NCBI GenBank assembly: GCA_012931725.1
Contig: CM022945.1
Coordinates: forward strand, 98,652,432-98,716,431
Direction of reading: 5' to 3'
DNA length: 64,000 nt
DNA from: Litsea cubeba
Taxonomy: Eukaryota > Streptophyta > Magnoliopsida > Laurales > Lauraceae
Shown here: positions 1 through 12,800 of the stretch, in pieces
Numbering within the stretch: the first letter of the stretch is position 1
How the letters are laid out: the number at the start of each line of letters is the position of its first letter
The notes under the pieces: model-generated
What the model was told of the DNA's origin: nothing
Database searches by the model: none
The model's input: the letters and a program-made list of their open reading frames with translations, nothing else
Translations under genes and position numbers: made by a program

Positions 1-749
1 CTGGGAAATCTAACGGAGGGAAGATAAGAGGAAGAGCATCGAAAGATAATTCTAAGGTTGTGGCTGATGTAAATGGAGTGCAGCAGTCCAATTTGGGTGA
101 TAAGCCAATTATTCTTGTAATAAAGGTTTTTCTTGCCTTTTCCCTATATATGCTTTTAGTTAGTTTTTCATTCATATACTACACCATGTAGAAATAAGTT
201 GTACGTTGTTTCATTTTCACACATTACGTATACTAGACACTTAGTAGCCTAAACGAGGGTCCCATTTTAATGGGATAGTGTTTCCTTTCAAAAGTACATA
301 AACCATTAACTTTTTTAGAGCAAATATTATATATGTCACTTAGCTGTTTGACATGTAGAGAGTAGGTTTTGTTTTAACTCCCTGAGCAGCTCCACTTAAT
401 ATTACATGATTTTATATGTTTCTATTTTATCTTGGAAGAAAATATAGCAATCAATGGTACCCATTTGCTCCACTTAATATTACACTGATGACTTAATATT
501 ACACGCATAGGAGTTCTATGGATGATGCGTTGTTGAGTAGTACGTAGTGACTATTTTGTTCGTCGTTATTGTTAAATATGCTACTCGATGTCAATATGTT
601 CTTTTGGTGATGTTATCTTTTAATAAAATTATTTGATTGTATGTAAGTGTGAGATTTCTTGTTAATGTTTGAACCGTGTAAAAGGGCATTTTTATATATG
701 CAGCAGGTTCGGTATTCAGGGGTGGTTTTTGGATAATTTTTTTTTTTAC
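1..749. other. AT-rich stretch, no gene seen
   Basis: No ORF with a recognisable protein and no clear repeat structure. It may be the interior of the CACTA-like element whose right end lies at 1176, but I found no matching left terminus, so the element could also begin outside the window. Confidence 0.5.
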
Positions 750-1176
750 ATATGAAACAGTTTTGTAACGGTTATAAACCGTTACTAATTTGTGCGAATA
801 GCAATACTTCAAAAACGTTACAAAAGATTTCACAACCGTTAGGAATGTTATGAATCGTAACACAAATTTGGTACAAAAAACCGTTACAGAGTTTACAAAA
901 CCGTTACAAATATTTAAGTGTAAAATACCGTTACAAAACTTATGAAACTGTTACTGTTTTATTAAAAATTATTAACACAAATGAGTATTAAAACCGTTAG
1001 GAACTAATTTCAGTAATGGAAATAAAGCATTACAATTAATATGTTTGTAACGGTCTACAACCGTTAGGAATGTTTATAACAGATTAGAAACGCCCAAACT
1101 GTGACCCAAAAAAACTGTTACAAATTTTTTTAGTAACGGTTTTGGACCGTTAGGTATGTCCTGAAATGGTGTAGTG
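750..1176. mobile_element. CACTA-like DNA transposon terminus (right end)
   Basis: The block ends in tgtcctgaaatggtgtagtg at 1157-1176, which reads CACTACACCATTTCAGGACA from the outside, the diagnostic terminus of plant CACTA (En/Spm-type) elements. Inside it the motif accgttac and its complement gtaacggt recur about a dozen times in both orientations between 763 and 1150, as expected for CACTA subterminal transposase-binding repeats. The matching left CACTA end was not found, so this is either a truncated copy or the end of a longer element entering from the left. No transposase is visible. The call rests on terminus plus subterminal repeats; the left limit is set by the first repeats and is approximate. 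Confidence 0.7.
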
Positions 1177-1936
1177 TGGGGTATACGGAAAGGTCTCCTT
1201 ATAGATAAGGGACAATAAAATAAATAAAAAATTAGTCCCATCAAATCATCCTAGTTCTTGACTTAATAGCCATTAAGTTTAGTGGAATTTTAACTGTGGA
1301 TTTCTTTGTGATCAACCCAATATTGGTGGAAAACGGTTTCATGAGGGTGAAATTGAGCCTTGTGTGCAAGGTCATGGGCAGATTGGAGTGTGAAATGACC
1401 TACACTAATCAAAGGTAGCCTAAGTGAGACCCATAGAGCTGGACTGCATGTACTGTTTGTTCATAAGATAATATTTCTATTTGAAATGCATTACCATGTT
1501 TATCAAAATCACAATTTTCAAATTGGTAAAAGAGCAGTCCACTGGTTTTAGATTTGTTTATTTTTTATTTTTACTTTTTTGCAAGTTTCTTAAAACCTAT
1601 GAAGAACTAAGATATAAAAATAAATGTCCCAATGTTCACTATTAATACAAGAATATAGAACCGTACTTAGATCATGTATTGGGGGCACACAGAAGTACAG
1701 TGGATCTTTAGGTTGGGACCTTTTCACAAATTATATTCAAGATATATGAAGACTTAAGACAGTCATCTTCATGACCTTGGGTTGTATTAGTCCAATAAAC
1801 AAATTGAGTGGTTAGGATTACAAATGTGAGACAAGAATAATAAAATACATGTGTTTGATGGGACCCACAAGAGTGCAATCATTATATAAGAAGTGTACTT
1901 GTACCTTTTGCAAATGCAGAGTGTAAAAACTTTGGT
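1177..1936. other. Intergenic AT-rich sequence
   Basis: Short ORFs only, none with a recognisable protein. Nothing assignable was seen. Confidence 0.5.
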
Positions 1937-1944
1937 GTGTGAAT

Positions 1945-2816
1945 TAGGGGTGCACATGGGCGGTTCGGATCGATTTAGAGGGAAAACCATCAACCAAACT
2001 GAACCCATCGATTTTTTATTTTCCTAAACTGAACCGAACTGCCCATGTGCTCAAACCGAACCGAACACGATTTTTATGTTTTATTTTCTTTTTCACAAAA
2101 AATTACAGTTCAAACTTGGTTCATCAAATGGAACGAGGAGAAGCTGTAATGAACACTAAATATATTTCATAATTCGTTTCAACCAAGGAAGCATGCATCA
2201 AACGATTTATGAGTACTTTCCATCCATCATCCGGTCATGTGATTGAATGGACCAGGCCAGGTTTGACCAACTTTTCAGGCCAATGAGCTGAAGCAGTTCA
2301 AATCTTCAGGTAAAATACACCAACAAAATGGTAAGGCACGTACCTATTTTTCTGAGTAAAACTTGGATAGACTACATCGCTTGATCTAGACGAATAAATT
2401 CAACACAAAAGGAATTAATTTTTTTTTTGCTCGAGTGGAATGTAGCCCCAATTTTGAACTAATTGAGATGGGCCTCTTCATAGTTCACTTTCTCTTAGGT
2501 CAGACCAAACCCCTGGGCAACGCTACTAAAAACTCAATAATGCACACTTCTCGTAGAACTTTCATCAAACATGTAATATGGAAGTAGAACATACAAACGC
2601 TTCCCCTAAGGCTAAAATAGTCAAAACTCAATAGTCAAGTTAATACATACAGTCGGTTCGGTTTAGGCAGTTAACCATGGGTTCAAACCGATAATCGACC
2701 GATGTAAGACGGTTTCTATGATTTTCAAATCGTTGACATAACCGATCTTACATAAAAACAATCCGAACTGCCTAGTTCGGTTTTGCGGTAATACTCAATT
2801 TTTTTGTGCAGCCCTA
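1945..2816. mobile_element. Non-autonomous hAT-type element, 872 bp
   Basis: The ends are taggggtgcaca (1945-1956) and tgtgcagcccta (2805-2816), a 12-bp terminal inverted repeat with one mismatch. The 8-bp direct repeat gtgtgaat lies directly outside both ends (1937-1944 and 2817-2824), the target duplication size of hAT transposons. Subterminal regions are packed with aaccgaac and gttcggtt motifs in both orientations. There is no transposase ORF, so it would depend on a helper in trans. Similar ends and motif-rich flanks occur at 41008-41470, near 43133 and at 44458-45570. Confidence 0.85.
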
Positions 2817-2919
2817 GTGTGAATGGCCTCATTTATACACTATTTTCACTCATTTACACATCACGCGTAGGTAAGCGCAAACAAATGTGATGGTGTATAA
2901 CTATTGCTCTATTTTTTTA

Positions 2920-3060
2920 TAACGGAGGGTACCCCAACCCTTTAGGCCAGAATAACCTAGGGGGAGCTGGGTAAATCCCTTGTGGCCCCAGTATGGTAGT
3001 GTAGTTTCGAACCTTCAACCTCCTGATGTAAACCATGGTCTTAGACCAACAGAACTACTA
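2920..3060 (-). repeat. SINE-like repeat, copy 1
   Basis: About 140 bp, related to a second copy at 28251-28375. Read on the minus strand it carries ggttcgaaact (3013-3003), which fits the tRNA-type RNA polymerase III B box, followed by a conserved body and a short T/A-rich tail beyond cgttataaaaaaat. The shared core includes ggtctaagacc. Size, B box and dispersion suggest a tRNA-derived SINE; no A box or target duplication could be fixed, so the class is provisional. Confidence 0.45.
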
Positions 3061-3064
3061 TTTG

Positions 3065-4058
3065 AAATTAATTATTTATAACATATGTCAATATCTCGAG
3101 GATAAGACGAGAAGAGGGATCATCTACTCTTAACATTTGAATATACCAATGTGAATAGTGGGCAACCATGATTTCCAAATGATTTTGATGTCCAATGGAG
3201 ATCTCCACATCTGTAGATTTGGTCGTTCACTATTTGCCTCAGTTCTTTTTTCTACATTGGATATTCAAACAAAAGCACTCCCACAGGCCCACCACCACTA
3301 CACACCAATATCCCGACCAACATAGCTAAAAATTGGGACTTTTGCCTAGCCCTTTTGATAGGTAGGCACTCCTTAAAATATTCTAATAATTAATTACCAA
3401 CCAGGCAAAGCCGTATATAATTGGAGGAGTTGCCATCTCACAGTTTGGCTCAGTGTAAGATTAGCCTAGCTATAGTGCCAAAAACTAGAGTTTTTCTTAT
3501 ATACCTCTGGAAAGGTTTTTATGATTTGTAAATAGGCATTGTGATTTAAGTATTAAGTGATACATTTCCTCTTTTTTATTATAAGACCTTTTATGTATTT
3601 AATAATTAGTAGCCTTGTAACCACAATAAGCTTTTAGGTGAAATGAATCTTTTGTGTCCATCTATTCACCCCAAATTTCAAAAGCTTGGACTTTTTTTCT
3701 CTAAACCTTATAGTATCGACAATTACTATAGTACATTTATTGGGAAAGAATCTATATGAATCAATCTTTATCAATATAGTGCTTATTTCATTATAGCCAA
3801 ATCCATCATAGTGACAAGCAACACCTATACTTATAATTGACCAAATATATGCATGGCCCACAATAATGGCCCACAGTTGGATTGATGAAAGTTTTCAAGT
3901 GCATGATTAGGCTTCTTTTGCATGAGAGAGTTTATCGAGAGAGGCCATTGGTACTTGGGATAAAACAATGGTCTTTTGTAAGTAACGACATTCATTTATG
4001 TTTAATGGATGTAGGGGTAAATCATTTATTTTTATAAGAATTCAACGTAAATCTCATA
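3065..4058. other. Intergenic AT-rich sequence
   Basis: No convincing coding region, RNA gene or repeat boundary was found between the SINE-like copy and the LTR element starting at 4064. Confidence 0.5.
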
Positions 4059-4063
4059 GTGGT

Positions 4064-7000
4064 TGTCACGACCCCAAACCCGGGGAGCGTGAATTTGAGA
4101 GTTAAGTAATGATTATATTTCTCCCAAGATCCGCATGTGTGAGGATAACACGTTCCAACACATCCTGAATATTTTTTTTGTGTGGAAGCATTCGTGGCGT
4201 TGCGACCCGAAGTCCGTGACCATTGAATTCCATGTCGCACTCAACCACTAACATATTGCTGTCAGATCAATGAACATATCAGACTGGAACAAACCATTAT
4301 AACAAAATACAGAGCCGACAGTATCTGGATATTATATTCCCACAATGTTCAAGTTACAAATAACAATGTATATTAATTATAATCCCGAGAAAAAGGGCTA
4401 GTAAAAGCCATACAAAAGCAAGCCAACAATCACTACCCCATATGTGACGTAGCTCCGATGTCAAGCTCAATGTCTATACGACATAGCCGACAAAACAACC
4501 TGCAAGCTCATGGCTCCATAGCCATCACATACACTCTGATCGGACTAGATATCTGAACCTGAGTACCGAAGTAGTGGGTCAGACACGACGGTCTGGCAGG
4601 TGGGTGAAAGGATATAAGCAATATATTGAAGAATAAAACATATGATAAATCACGCTATTTGATCAAAAGCTGTACATAATTAAAATGTATAGAAATTTGT
4701 GAACATCACAAAATCTTGTGTTCATATAAAACGGGTATAAAACATGAATATTTGATAAGACATGTATTCCTTTAAAGCATGAATAAAACATGAATATCTA
4801 GCAAAACATGTATTCATTTGAAACGTGTGTAGAACATGGATATTTCACAAATCGAAAATTCATTTAAAATATGTACAAAGCATAAACATTTAACAAATCG
4901 GGGTTTCATTTAAAACATGTACAAAGCATGAATATTTAACAAATCGGGGATTCATTTAAAGCATGTATATTTAAAATAGTAAGGGTATCAAGGATCGGGA
5001 ACTGTCAAGATGGCAACCATACAAAACTAAATCATCTCTCACTAAAGTGATGAGAGCACATACCATGTAGGATCATTGACCTCAGTCACACAAGGTGAGG
5101 AGGGACAATGATAAAATACTATAATATACATATATATACTCTGCGTGACCACGGTAGCGAACCGGGTAAAAACTCTACGGATTCCAAACTGCAGCTGACT
5201 AACAAGAAGGGGAGGGATCTCCAAGTCGGTGGATCAAACCGACAAGGTTGTCCAAGCTTAGTGGTGCCGACTCATAGGTCAAATGAGAGATATCAAAATA
5301 ACTACATAATAACGGAATAGGGTGCCCATAGGCACAAATGCACATTCATATCGGATCAAGCATATACGGGTTAACAAAAGCTAAAAACATTTTCCAATAC
5401 TTTCGGGACAAGTCCAAATCATAAGATATGATGTTTAAAAAGCACAAATTCAATCCGGGTCAAGATTAACATGAATGGATTTCAAACATTCTCCTGGCTA
5501 AGTGTTGAGGGTCCACGATTTGAATCAATGTAAATAGGGTCTCATTTGTCAATTTAACATTTATTTGGTACTCCATAAGAATTAGAGACAATCCGGGACC
5601 TTACGCACATTGACAAGTCTAAAGGACCTTTAACAAAATTAGGATGATGGGTTTCTTCTTCAATATAGTTCCACATTCTTCTCCCATATAGTTCCACAAG
5701 TTCTCCAAAAGAAATCCATCAGGATTGACATTTCGGTCAACCCTCGGTTGGCGTGTCGGTTAACCGACAGGGTCATGTCGGTCAACCGACAAGCTGACCG
5801 ACGGCTAGCCGAGTCCAGAAATGGGGAGAAAACAGCTCTCGGGAATTGGAACCGAGGGGCTGTCGGTTCACTGTCGGCTGACCGTCACTTCAGCATCAGA
5901 ATTTACAGAAAAATGCAGCTCTCTGGAATTGGGACCGAACTGTTGTCGGTCACCCGTCGGTTGGCTGTCGGTTAGCTGGCAGGTTGACCGACGTTACTGC
6001 GGGCACCGATTTTTGAAGCTGTTTTCAGTCCCTTCTTTCTCCAAACACTCCTCATTTTTAAGAGTAAGATCCCTATAATAAAGTGAGCCAAAAGCTCATC
6101 CATTTCATCATTCAAAACCTCCATTCCCAACACTTCAAATTCCCTATTCAACCTCATCCATCCTTCCATCAAAATCTCATTAATACAACCATCCATTTCA
6201 ACACATTCAATCATGTGATGACCCATCATTCATAAAAATCCATATGTACTATAAACAAGCTTTGACGAAATTATATGCAACCAATTCTAAGATATTAAAC
6301 AACGTAACAAGACTCATCAATATGCATTTTAAAAGCAATGGAAACCATATCAAGAGTGTAGATGAGAACACATATGAGTTCACCAAAAATAATTAATGTA
6401 AATCAAAGTTTTTCACAAACATATTAGCATTAAAAAATCATCCTTTCAAAAGCAATAGAAAATCATGGTGAAAAGGATGATCAAAGGCAAGTATTAAATC
6501 ATTAAGAACAAGTAATGAAAATCCATAATTTTCTCATAAAACATGTTAACACTTGAAATCATCAATTCATCCACTTGCCTTGGGTTCAAGCTAAGCAAAT
6601 CCAAGCTCAAAACACTATCAAGATCAACCTATAAGAAAAATCAAGAAAACCCCCAAAAACAAACCCATCTTAGAACCCTAAAATGGTAAATCAATAAAGA
6701 CAAGGAATGGAGTACACAAAGTTAGGGAAATGAGACATAAGGGGATGCCATTGCTCAATAATACAAGATGGGAATGAGTCCTTACCTCTAGGGCCATCAA
6801 TCAACAAGAAAGAGCTTGAAATGGGGGCTGCCTAGCTGAGATTCGCACAAAAATGGTGTCAAACGAGAGAGGAGATGAAGGGGAAGAAGTTGCCGGAGTT
6901 CCCTCGTCGGATTGGTGGCTTGGAGGCTCCATTTGAGCAAGAGAAATGGAAGAACAACAGCCGCTGGTACTGTAGCTGGGAGTTGCAGTCGATGGAGAGG

Positions 7001-7734
7001 GAAAAAACGAGGGAGAAGGAGAGGCATGTCCTTTTTATAATGGGTGGGTGTGGGCCCAACCACACTTAGAAATACTTAAAACTTGCAATGGAGATTATAA
7101 GGCTTTCTAGACCTCGGATCAAGGAACTTAAAACATGAAAAGTGTCCGGCACAAAATTATCCTTCCAACAAGGTTAATATTGACATACTTCCGGGGTCCA
7201 CAGAAAAAAGTCAACCGTTTGGTCAAAGGGATCAAAATAATGGAATATTTAGAATTTCAAGGGTTAAAACATCGATTTCTGTGCCTCGGATGCGATTGAC
7301 AAAGAAGAGATAAATGTTTTTCATAAAATCTAGTTTCCAAAAAGTATATATTTGGCAAGGTTCTGAGATCTCGAAATTCGGGTCCAGATTTTGTGTAAAA
7401 AGACTAATTTTGTCCCGAGGGCTGGAAAAACTGATTTTCAAACTTTCGGATGGGCACGGAGTGAAAACGAAAGTTGTAGGGAATGATGAGATTAGTCAAA
7501 CGAAGCTGAAATGGAAATTTCTCAGAATCAAAGAGAATATCTACACAATGACCACACAAAATAAATAGGACCCTACGGTCACTGTCTAGGTGCACTGGCT
7601 CTCAAAACTTCCCAAAACCAAATAAAATATAATCAAACTCAGAAATTCGATCAAACAACCGGTAAACCCATTGAGAAAATAAATCCACGATTAAAACCAA
7701 GCTAAACCAAGAAATCTAGGGTCGGGTTCTTACA
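4064..7734 (-). repeat. LARD left LTR (3' LTR by transcription)
   Basis: 3671 bp, TG...CA. Its closest match is the copy at 9886-13537. Divergence is uneven: by eye about 3-6% in 4064-6020, then very low, with no difference at all in 6528-7468, then about 3% in the last 270 bp. A deletion of roughly 18 bp in the right copy (near 10608) explains most of the length difference. ORFs inside it (for example near 6797-7063) exist in both LTRs but resemble no protein I know. Confidence 0.92.
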
Positions 7735-7747
7735 TCCTCCCCCGCTT
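7735..7747 (-). other. LARD polypurine tract
   Basis: The minus strand reads aagcgggggagga directly before the LTR start (tgtaagaac). This is the position and composition of the plus-strand DNA primer and agrees with the primer-binding site at the other end. Confidence 0.85.
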
Positions 7748-9870
7748 AGAACATTTGGTCCTCCAAATGAACTAAACAAATCCAAAAGCATGTGGGGACA
7801 TTAATCCCGCTCCTCGAAAATAAAACCACAATTCAAAACTCCAAAACGGTCCTCTCGAAAACATCTGAACTCGCTGGGCCATCCTCACTGTAGAACTCTT
7901 CGGTCAACTATCAACAGTCGTTAGGCATTCTTCCACTGGCTCAAATCTGTCACTGCCTTGCCAATTTGATTGCTCAAGAAAATTGCCAACTCTGACTCCT
8001 AAATTCAACGAAGTCTCTTGCTTCTAGCCAGCTTGGTAATGAAAATTCTTGGAACAATTCTATCGGCTTCAGCGTAACTGTCGAAGCTAGGATCTCATAT
8101 CCACTGCACAATCTTCAAGGTGAACTCTTGCTAGTTCTAACTCTTTCTGCTCGGTGCTCTTAATCCTCTGTACAACAATCGGTCTCTGACACTAGCATAC
8201 TTGTACCTTCACCATTCTTCATCAATTGAAGCTCTGCAAACACTCTTGTAATTGTTCTGCCAGATCTGTTTTCCCAAACCAAAATCCAAAATAATTGATT
8301 TCCTACTCCTCGTATATATTTATGCATTGAAATCCGAAGTTCCTCATGTCGATAAGGTCCACGAAAAACTTCGTCATCAGGCGAACAAGTAGAGGTTCTT
8401 TCTGCAGTCAACTCCTTAATTAGCTGCTGAAACTCAACTCTAAAAGCTTCTAACCACACAAATGACACATTCTGTTAGGTCTACTCCTTCACATGGCTGC
8501 ACTTGTCCAAAATCTCAAAAATAATTCTTTGACAAAACTCATCAAATTCTAGAAATCTCTAACTCTGGACATCTCTTTGGAGTTTTACCAACTGAAAATT
8601 GTCCCTATACATTGATGATCTGCACTGCTCCTGTATAGCTGCACTATCCCCAGTCAAACTCTCTGATTTTGGTTGACGATCTCAAACTGTCCAAACTTCA
8701 CTTGGTAACTTGCTCCTCTGACACAATCAATATTCGAAGAATCATTCCATTAAACCTCTAACACCCTTCAGATGTTCTTATACGATCTCGAATCTACTAC
8801 TCTTGTCCATCAATTTCGGTCCAAAAGAATGAAAGTTCTAACTCATTCCAAAATACTGTAACTCTATCTCTGCCGTAAAGCACTGCACATATTGTCCTTC
8901 AATGCCTTATTTGGTCAATCTTCTGCCTCCATCCCAAGTCCATCATCTTCAAGTCATTCACATGGGTCATTCTTCTCCGAATCTTCTAACTGGCCTTGTC
9001 CATAGGTTATGATTCTTCTGCTTACATCTGCACAGTGTCCAACTAATATCCCAAAATCCATAAAGTCCATAAGATTTCTTTTATCACATGACCAAGTAAC
9101 TATCCATTTTGTATATAGTTCTTTATACCATAGCTAAAAGTTTTATTCCCATGACTTTAACCACACACTAATGTATCCTGCCAAGTCGACTTCACCATCC
9201 TAGTCACAATTGCTGAACCTACTCGAACAATTATTCGTCATAAGTTCATCGATACGCGAGAAATTTCTAACTTTTGGCATCCACTTGAAGCTCTGTCAAC
9301 TGAAAGTCACCTCAACCTTTCGGAAATCCACCATTTCTCTGGTCTCTTGAGTCTCTTGACTAGAGAAAACGGCTCAAGTTCAATCCAAACATCTGTACTT
9401 ACCTGTTTTGGCTTGCCACATTACGGTCCTCAATCAACTATAAATAGTCTTGAAGTGCTGCTCACTCCTCTTGTTGACTAACAACTGTATAATTCTTTTC
9501 TTGCTGTTAATATATGTGACGCCGAAAGAGCTAAAACTTTGCCAAATCCTTCGATAACCACATGCTAAGACCACAAAACTCTGACTCTCTGGCGCGAAAA
9601 CAAAGAAAAGGCACAGAATGTGGGTGCGGAGACATTAAATCCACCCGCACTAGAAAAGAATTTGGTCCCCCAAATTCCCAAGCAAGAACAAAAGGAAGAG
9701 ACAAGGTGGGTCTCCCCCCACTAGAAGGAAAACATTTCCGAAATCGACAGAACGAAAACAAATCTGAAATCGACAGAACGACATCTAGTCAAAACAAGAC
9801 AACAAAGCTAACGAATCCTCACCACACGTCTTACGGTTCCTAGAGTGTTTTATTTCCTAGAAACCTACCC
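7748..9870 (-). other. LARD interior without recognisable genes
   Basis: About 2.1 kb between the purine tract and primer site. The longest minus-strand ORF (102 codons, 8160-8468) has no zinc knuckle, protease, YxDD or integrase motif. Either the coding region has been replaced by filler or it is degraded beyond recognition. This lack of genes is what makes the element non-autonomous. Confidence 0.7.
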
Positions 9871-9882
9871 GCTCTGATACCA
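9871..9882 (-). other. LARD primer-binding site (initiator Met tRNA type)
   Basis: On the minus strand this reads TGGTATCAGAGC, a perfect match to the usual plant LTR-retrotransposon priming site complementary to initiator tRNA-Met. It lies three bases inside the right LTR and fixes the element's orientation as minus. Confidence 0.92.
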
Positions 9883-9885
9883 ATC

Positions 9886-12800
9886 TGTCACGACCCCAAA
9901 CCAGGGGAGCGTGAATTTGGGAGTTAAGTAATGATTATATTTCTCCCAAGATCCGCGTGTGTGAGGATAACACGTTCCAACACATCCTGAATATTTTTTT
10001 TGTGGAAGCTTTCATGGCGTTGCTACCCGAAGTCCGTGACCATTGAATTCCGTGTCGCACTCAACCACTAACATATTGCTGTCATATCAATGAACATATC
10101 AGACTGGAACAAACCATTATAACAAAATACAGAGCGGACAGTATCTGGATATTATATTCACACAATATTCAAGTTACAAATAACAATGTATATTAATTAT
10201 AATCCCGAGAAAAAGGGCTAATAAAAGACATACAAAAGCAAGCCAATAATCACTACCCCATATGTGACGTAGCTCCGATGTCAAGCTCAATGTCCATACG
10301 ACATAGCCGACAAAACAACCTGCAAGCTCATGGCTCCATAGCCATCACGTACACTCTGATCGGGCTAGATATCTGAACCTGAGTACCAAAGTAGTGGGTC
10401 AGACACGACGGTCCGGCAGGTGGGTGAAAGGATATAAGCAATATATTGAAGAATAAAACATATGATAAATCACGCTATTTGATCAAAAGATATACATAAT
10501 TAAAATGTATAGAAATTTGTGAACATCACAAAATCTTGTGTTCATATAAAACGGGTATAAAACATGAATATTTGACAAGACATGTATTCCTTTAAAGCAT
10601 GAATAAAACATGTATTCATTTGAAACGTGTGTAGAACATGGATATTTCACAAATCGAGAATACATTTAAAACATGTACAAAGCATAAACATTTAACTAAC
10701 CGGGGTTTCATTTAAAACATGTACAAAGCATGAATATTTAACAAATCGGAGATTCATTTAACGCATGTATATTTAAAACAGTAAGGGTATCAAGGATCGG
10801 GAACTGTCAAGATGGCAACCATACAAAACTAAATCATCTCTCACTAAAGGTAATGAGAGCACATACCGTATAGGATCATTGACCTCAGTCACACAAGGCG
10901 AGGAGGGACAATGATAAAATACTATAGTATGCATATATATACTCTGCGGGACCACGGTAGCGAACCGGATAAAAACTCTACGGATTCCAGACTGCAGCTG
11001 ACTAACAAGAAGGGGAGGGATCTCCAAGTCGGTGGATCAAACCGACAAGGTTGTCCAAGCTTAGTGGTGTCGACTCATAGTTCAAATGAGAGATATCAAA
11101 ACAACTACATAATAACGGAACAGGGTGCCCATAGGCACAAATGCACATTCATATAGGATCAAGCATATACGGGTTAGCAAAAGCTAAACACATTTTCCAA
11201 TACTTTCAGGACAAGTCCAAATCATAAGATATGATGTTTGAAAAGCACAAATTCAATCCGGGTCAAGATTAACATGAATGGATTTCCAACATTCTCCTGG
11301 CTAAGTGTTGAAGGTCCAAGATTTGAATCAATGTAAATAGGGTCTCATTTGTCAATTTAACATTTATTTGGTACTCCATAAGAATTAGAGACAATCCGGG
11401 ACCTTACGCACATTGACAAGTCTAAAGGACCTTTAACAAAATTAGGATGATGGGTTTCTTCTTCAATATAGTTCCACATTCTTCTCCCATATAGTTCCAC
11501 AAGTTCTCCAAAAGAAATCCATCAGGATTGACATTTCGGTCAACCCTCGGTTGGCGTGTCGGTTAACCGACAGGGTCATGTCGGTCGACCGATGAGCTGA
11601 CCGACGGCTAGCCGAGTCCAGAAATGGGGAGAAAACAGCTCTCGGAAATTGGAACCGAGGGGCCGTCGGTTCACTGTCGGCTGACCGACACTTCAGCATC
11701 AGAATTTATAGAAAAATGCGGCTCTCTGGAATTGGGACCGAACTGTTGTCGGTCACCCGTCGGTTGGCTGTCGGTTAGCTGATAGGTTGATCGACGTTAC
11801 TGCGGGCGCAAATTTCTAAAGTTGTTTTCAGTCCCTTCTTTCTCCAAACACTCCTCATTTTTAAGAGTAAGATCCCTATAATAAAGTGAGCCAAAAGCTC
11901 ATCCATTTCATTATTCAAAACCTCCATTCCCAACACTTCAAATTCCTTATTCAACCTCATCCATCCTTCCATCAAAATCTCATTAATACAACCATCCATT
12001 TCAACACATTCAATCATGTGATGACCCATCATTCATAAAAATCCATATGTACTATAAACAAGCTTTGACGAAATTATATGCAACCAATTCTAAGATATTA
12101 AACAACGTAACAAGACTCATCAATATGCATTTTAAAAGCAATGGAAACCATATCAAGAGTGTAGATGAGAACACATGTGAGATCACCAAAAATAATTAAT
12201 GTAAATCAAAGTTTTTCACAAACATATTAGCATTAAAAAATCATCCTTTCAAAAGCAATAGAAAATCATGGTGAAAAGGATGATCAAAGGCAAGTATTAA
12301 ATCATTAAGAACAAGTAATGAAAATCCATGATTTTCTCATAAAACATGTTAACACTTGAAATCATCAATTCATCCACTTGCCTTGGGTTCAAGCTAAGCA
12401 AATCCAAGCTCAAAACACTATCAAGATCAACCTATAAGAAAAATCAAGAAAACCCCCAAAAACAAACCCATCTTAGAACCCTAAAATGGTAAATCAATAA
12501 AGACAAGGAATGGAGTACACAAAGTTAGGGAAATGAGACATAAGGGGATGCCATTGCTCAATAATACAAGATGGGAATGAGTCCTTACCTCTAGGGCCAT
12601 CAATCAACAAGAAAGAGCTTGAAATGGGGGCTGCCTAGCTGAGATTCGCACAAAAATGGTGTCAAACGAGAGAGGAGATGAAGGGGAAGAAGTTGCCGGA
12701 GTTCCCTCGTCGGATTGGTGGCTTGGAGGCTCCATTTGAGCAAGAGAAATGGAAGAACAACAGCCGCTGGTACTGTAGCTGGGAGTTGCAGTCGATGGAG

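Noticed and set aside
6797..7069. Small ORFs conserved between the two LARD LTRs
   Set aside because: Conservation is explained by LTR duplication and by the difference-free block, and the products resemble no known protein.
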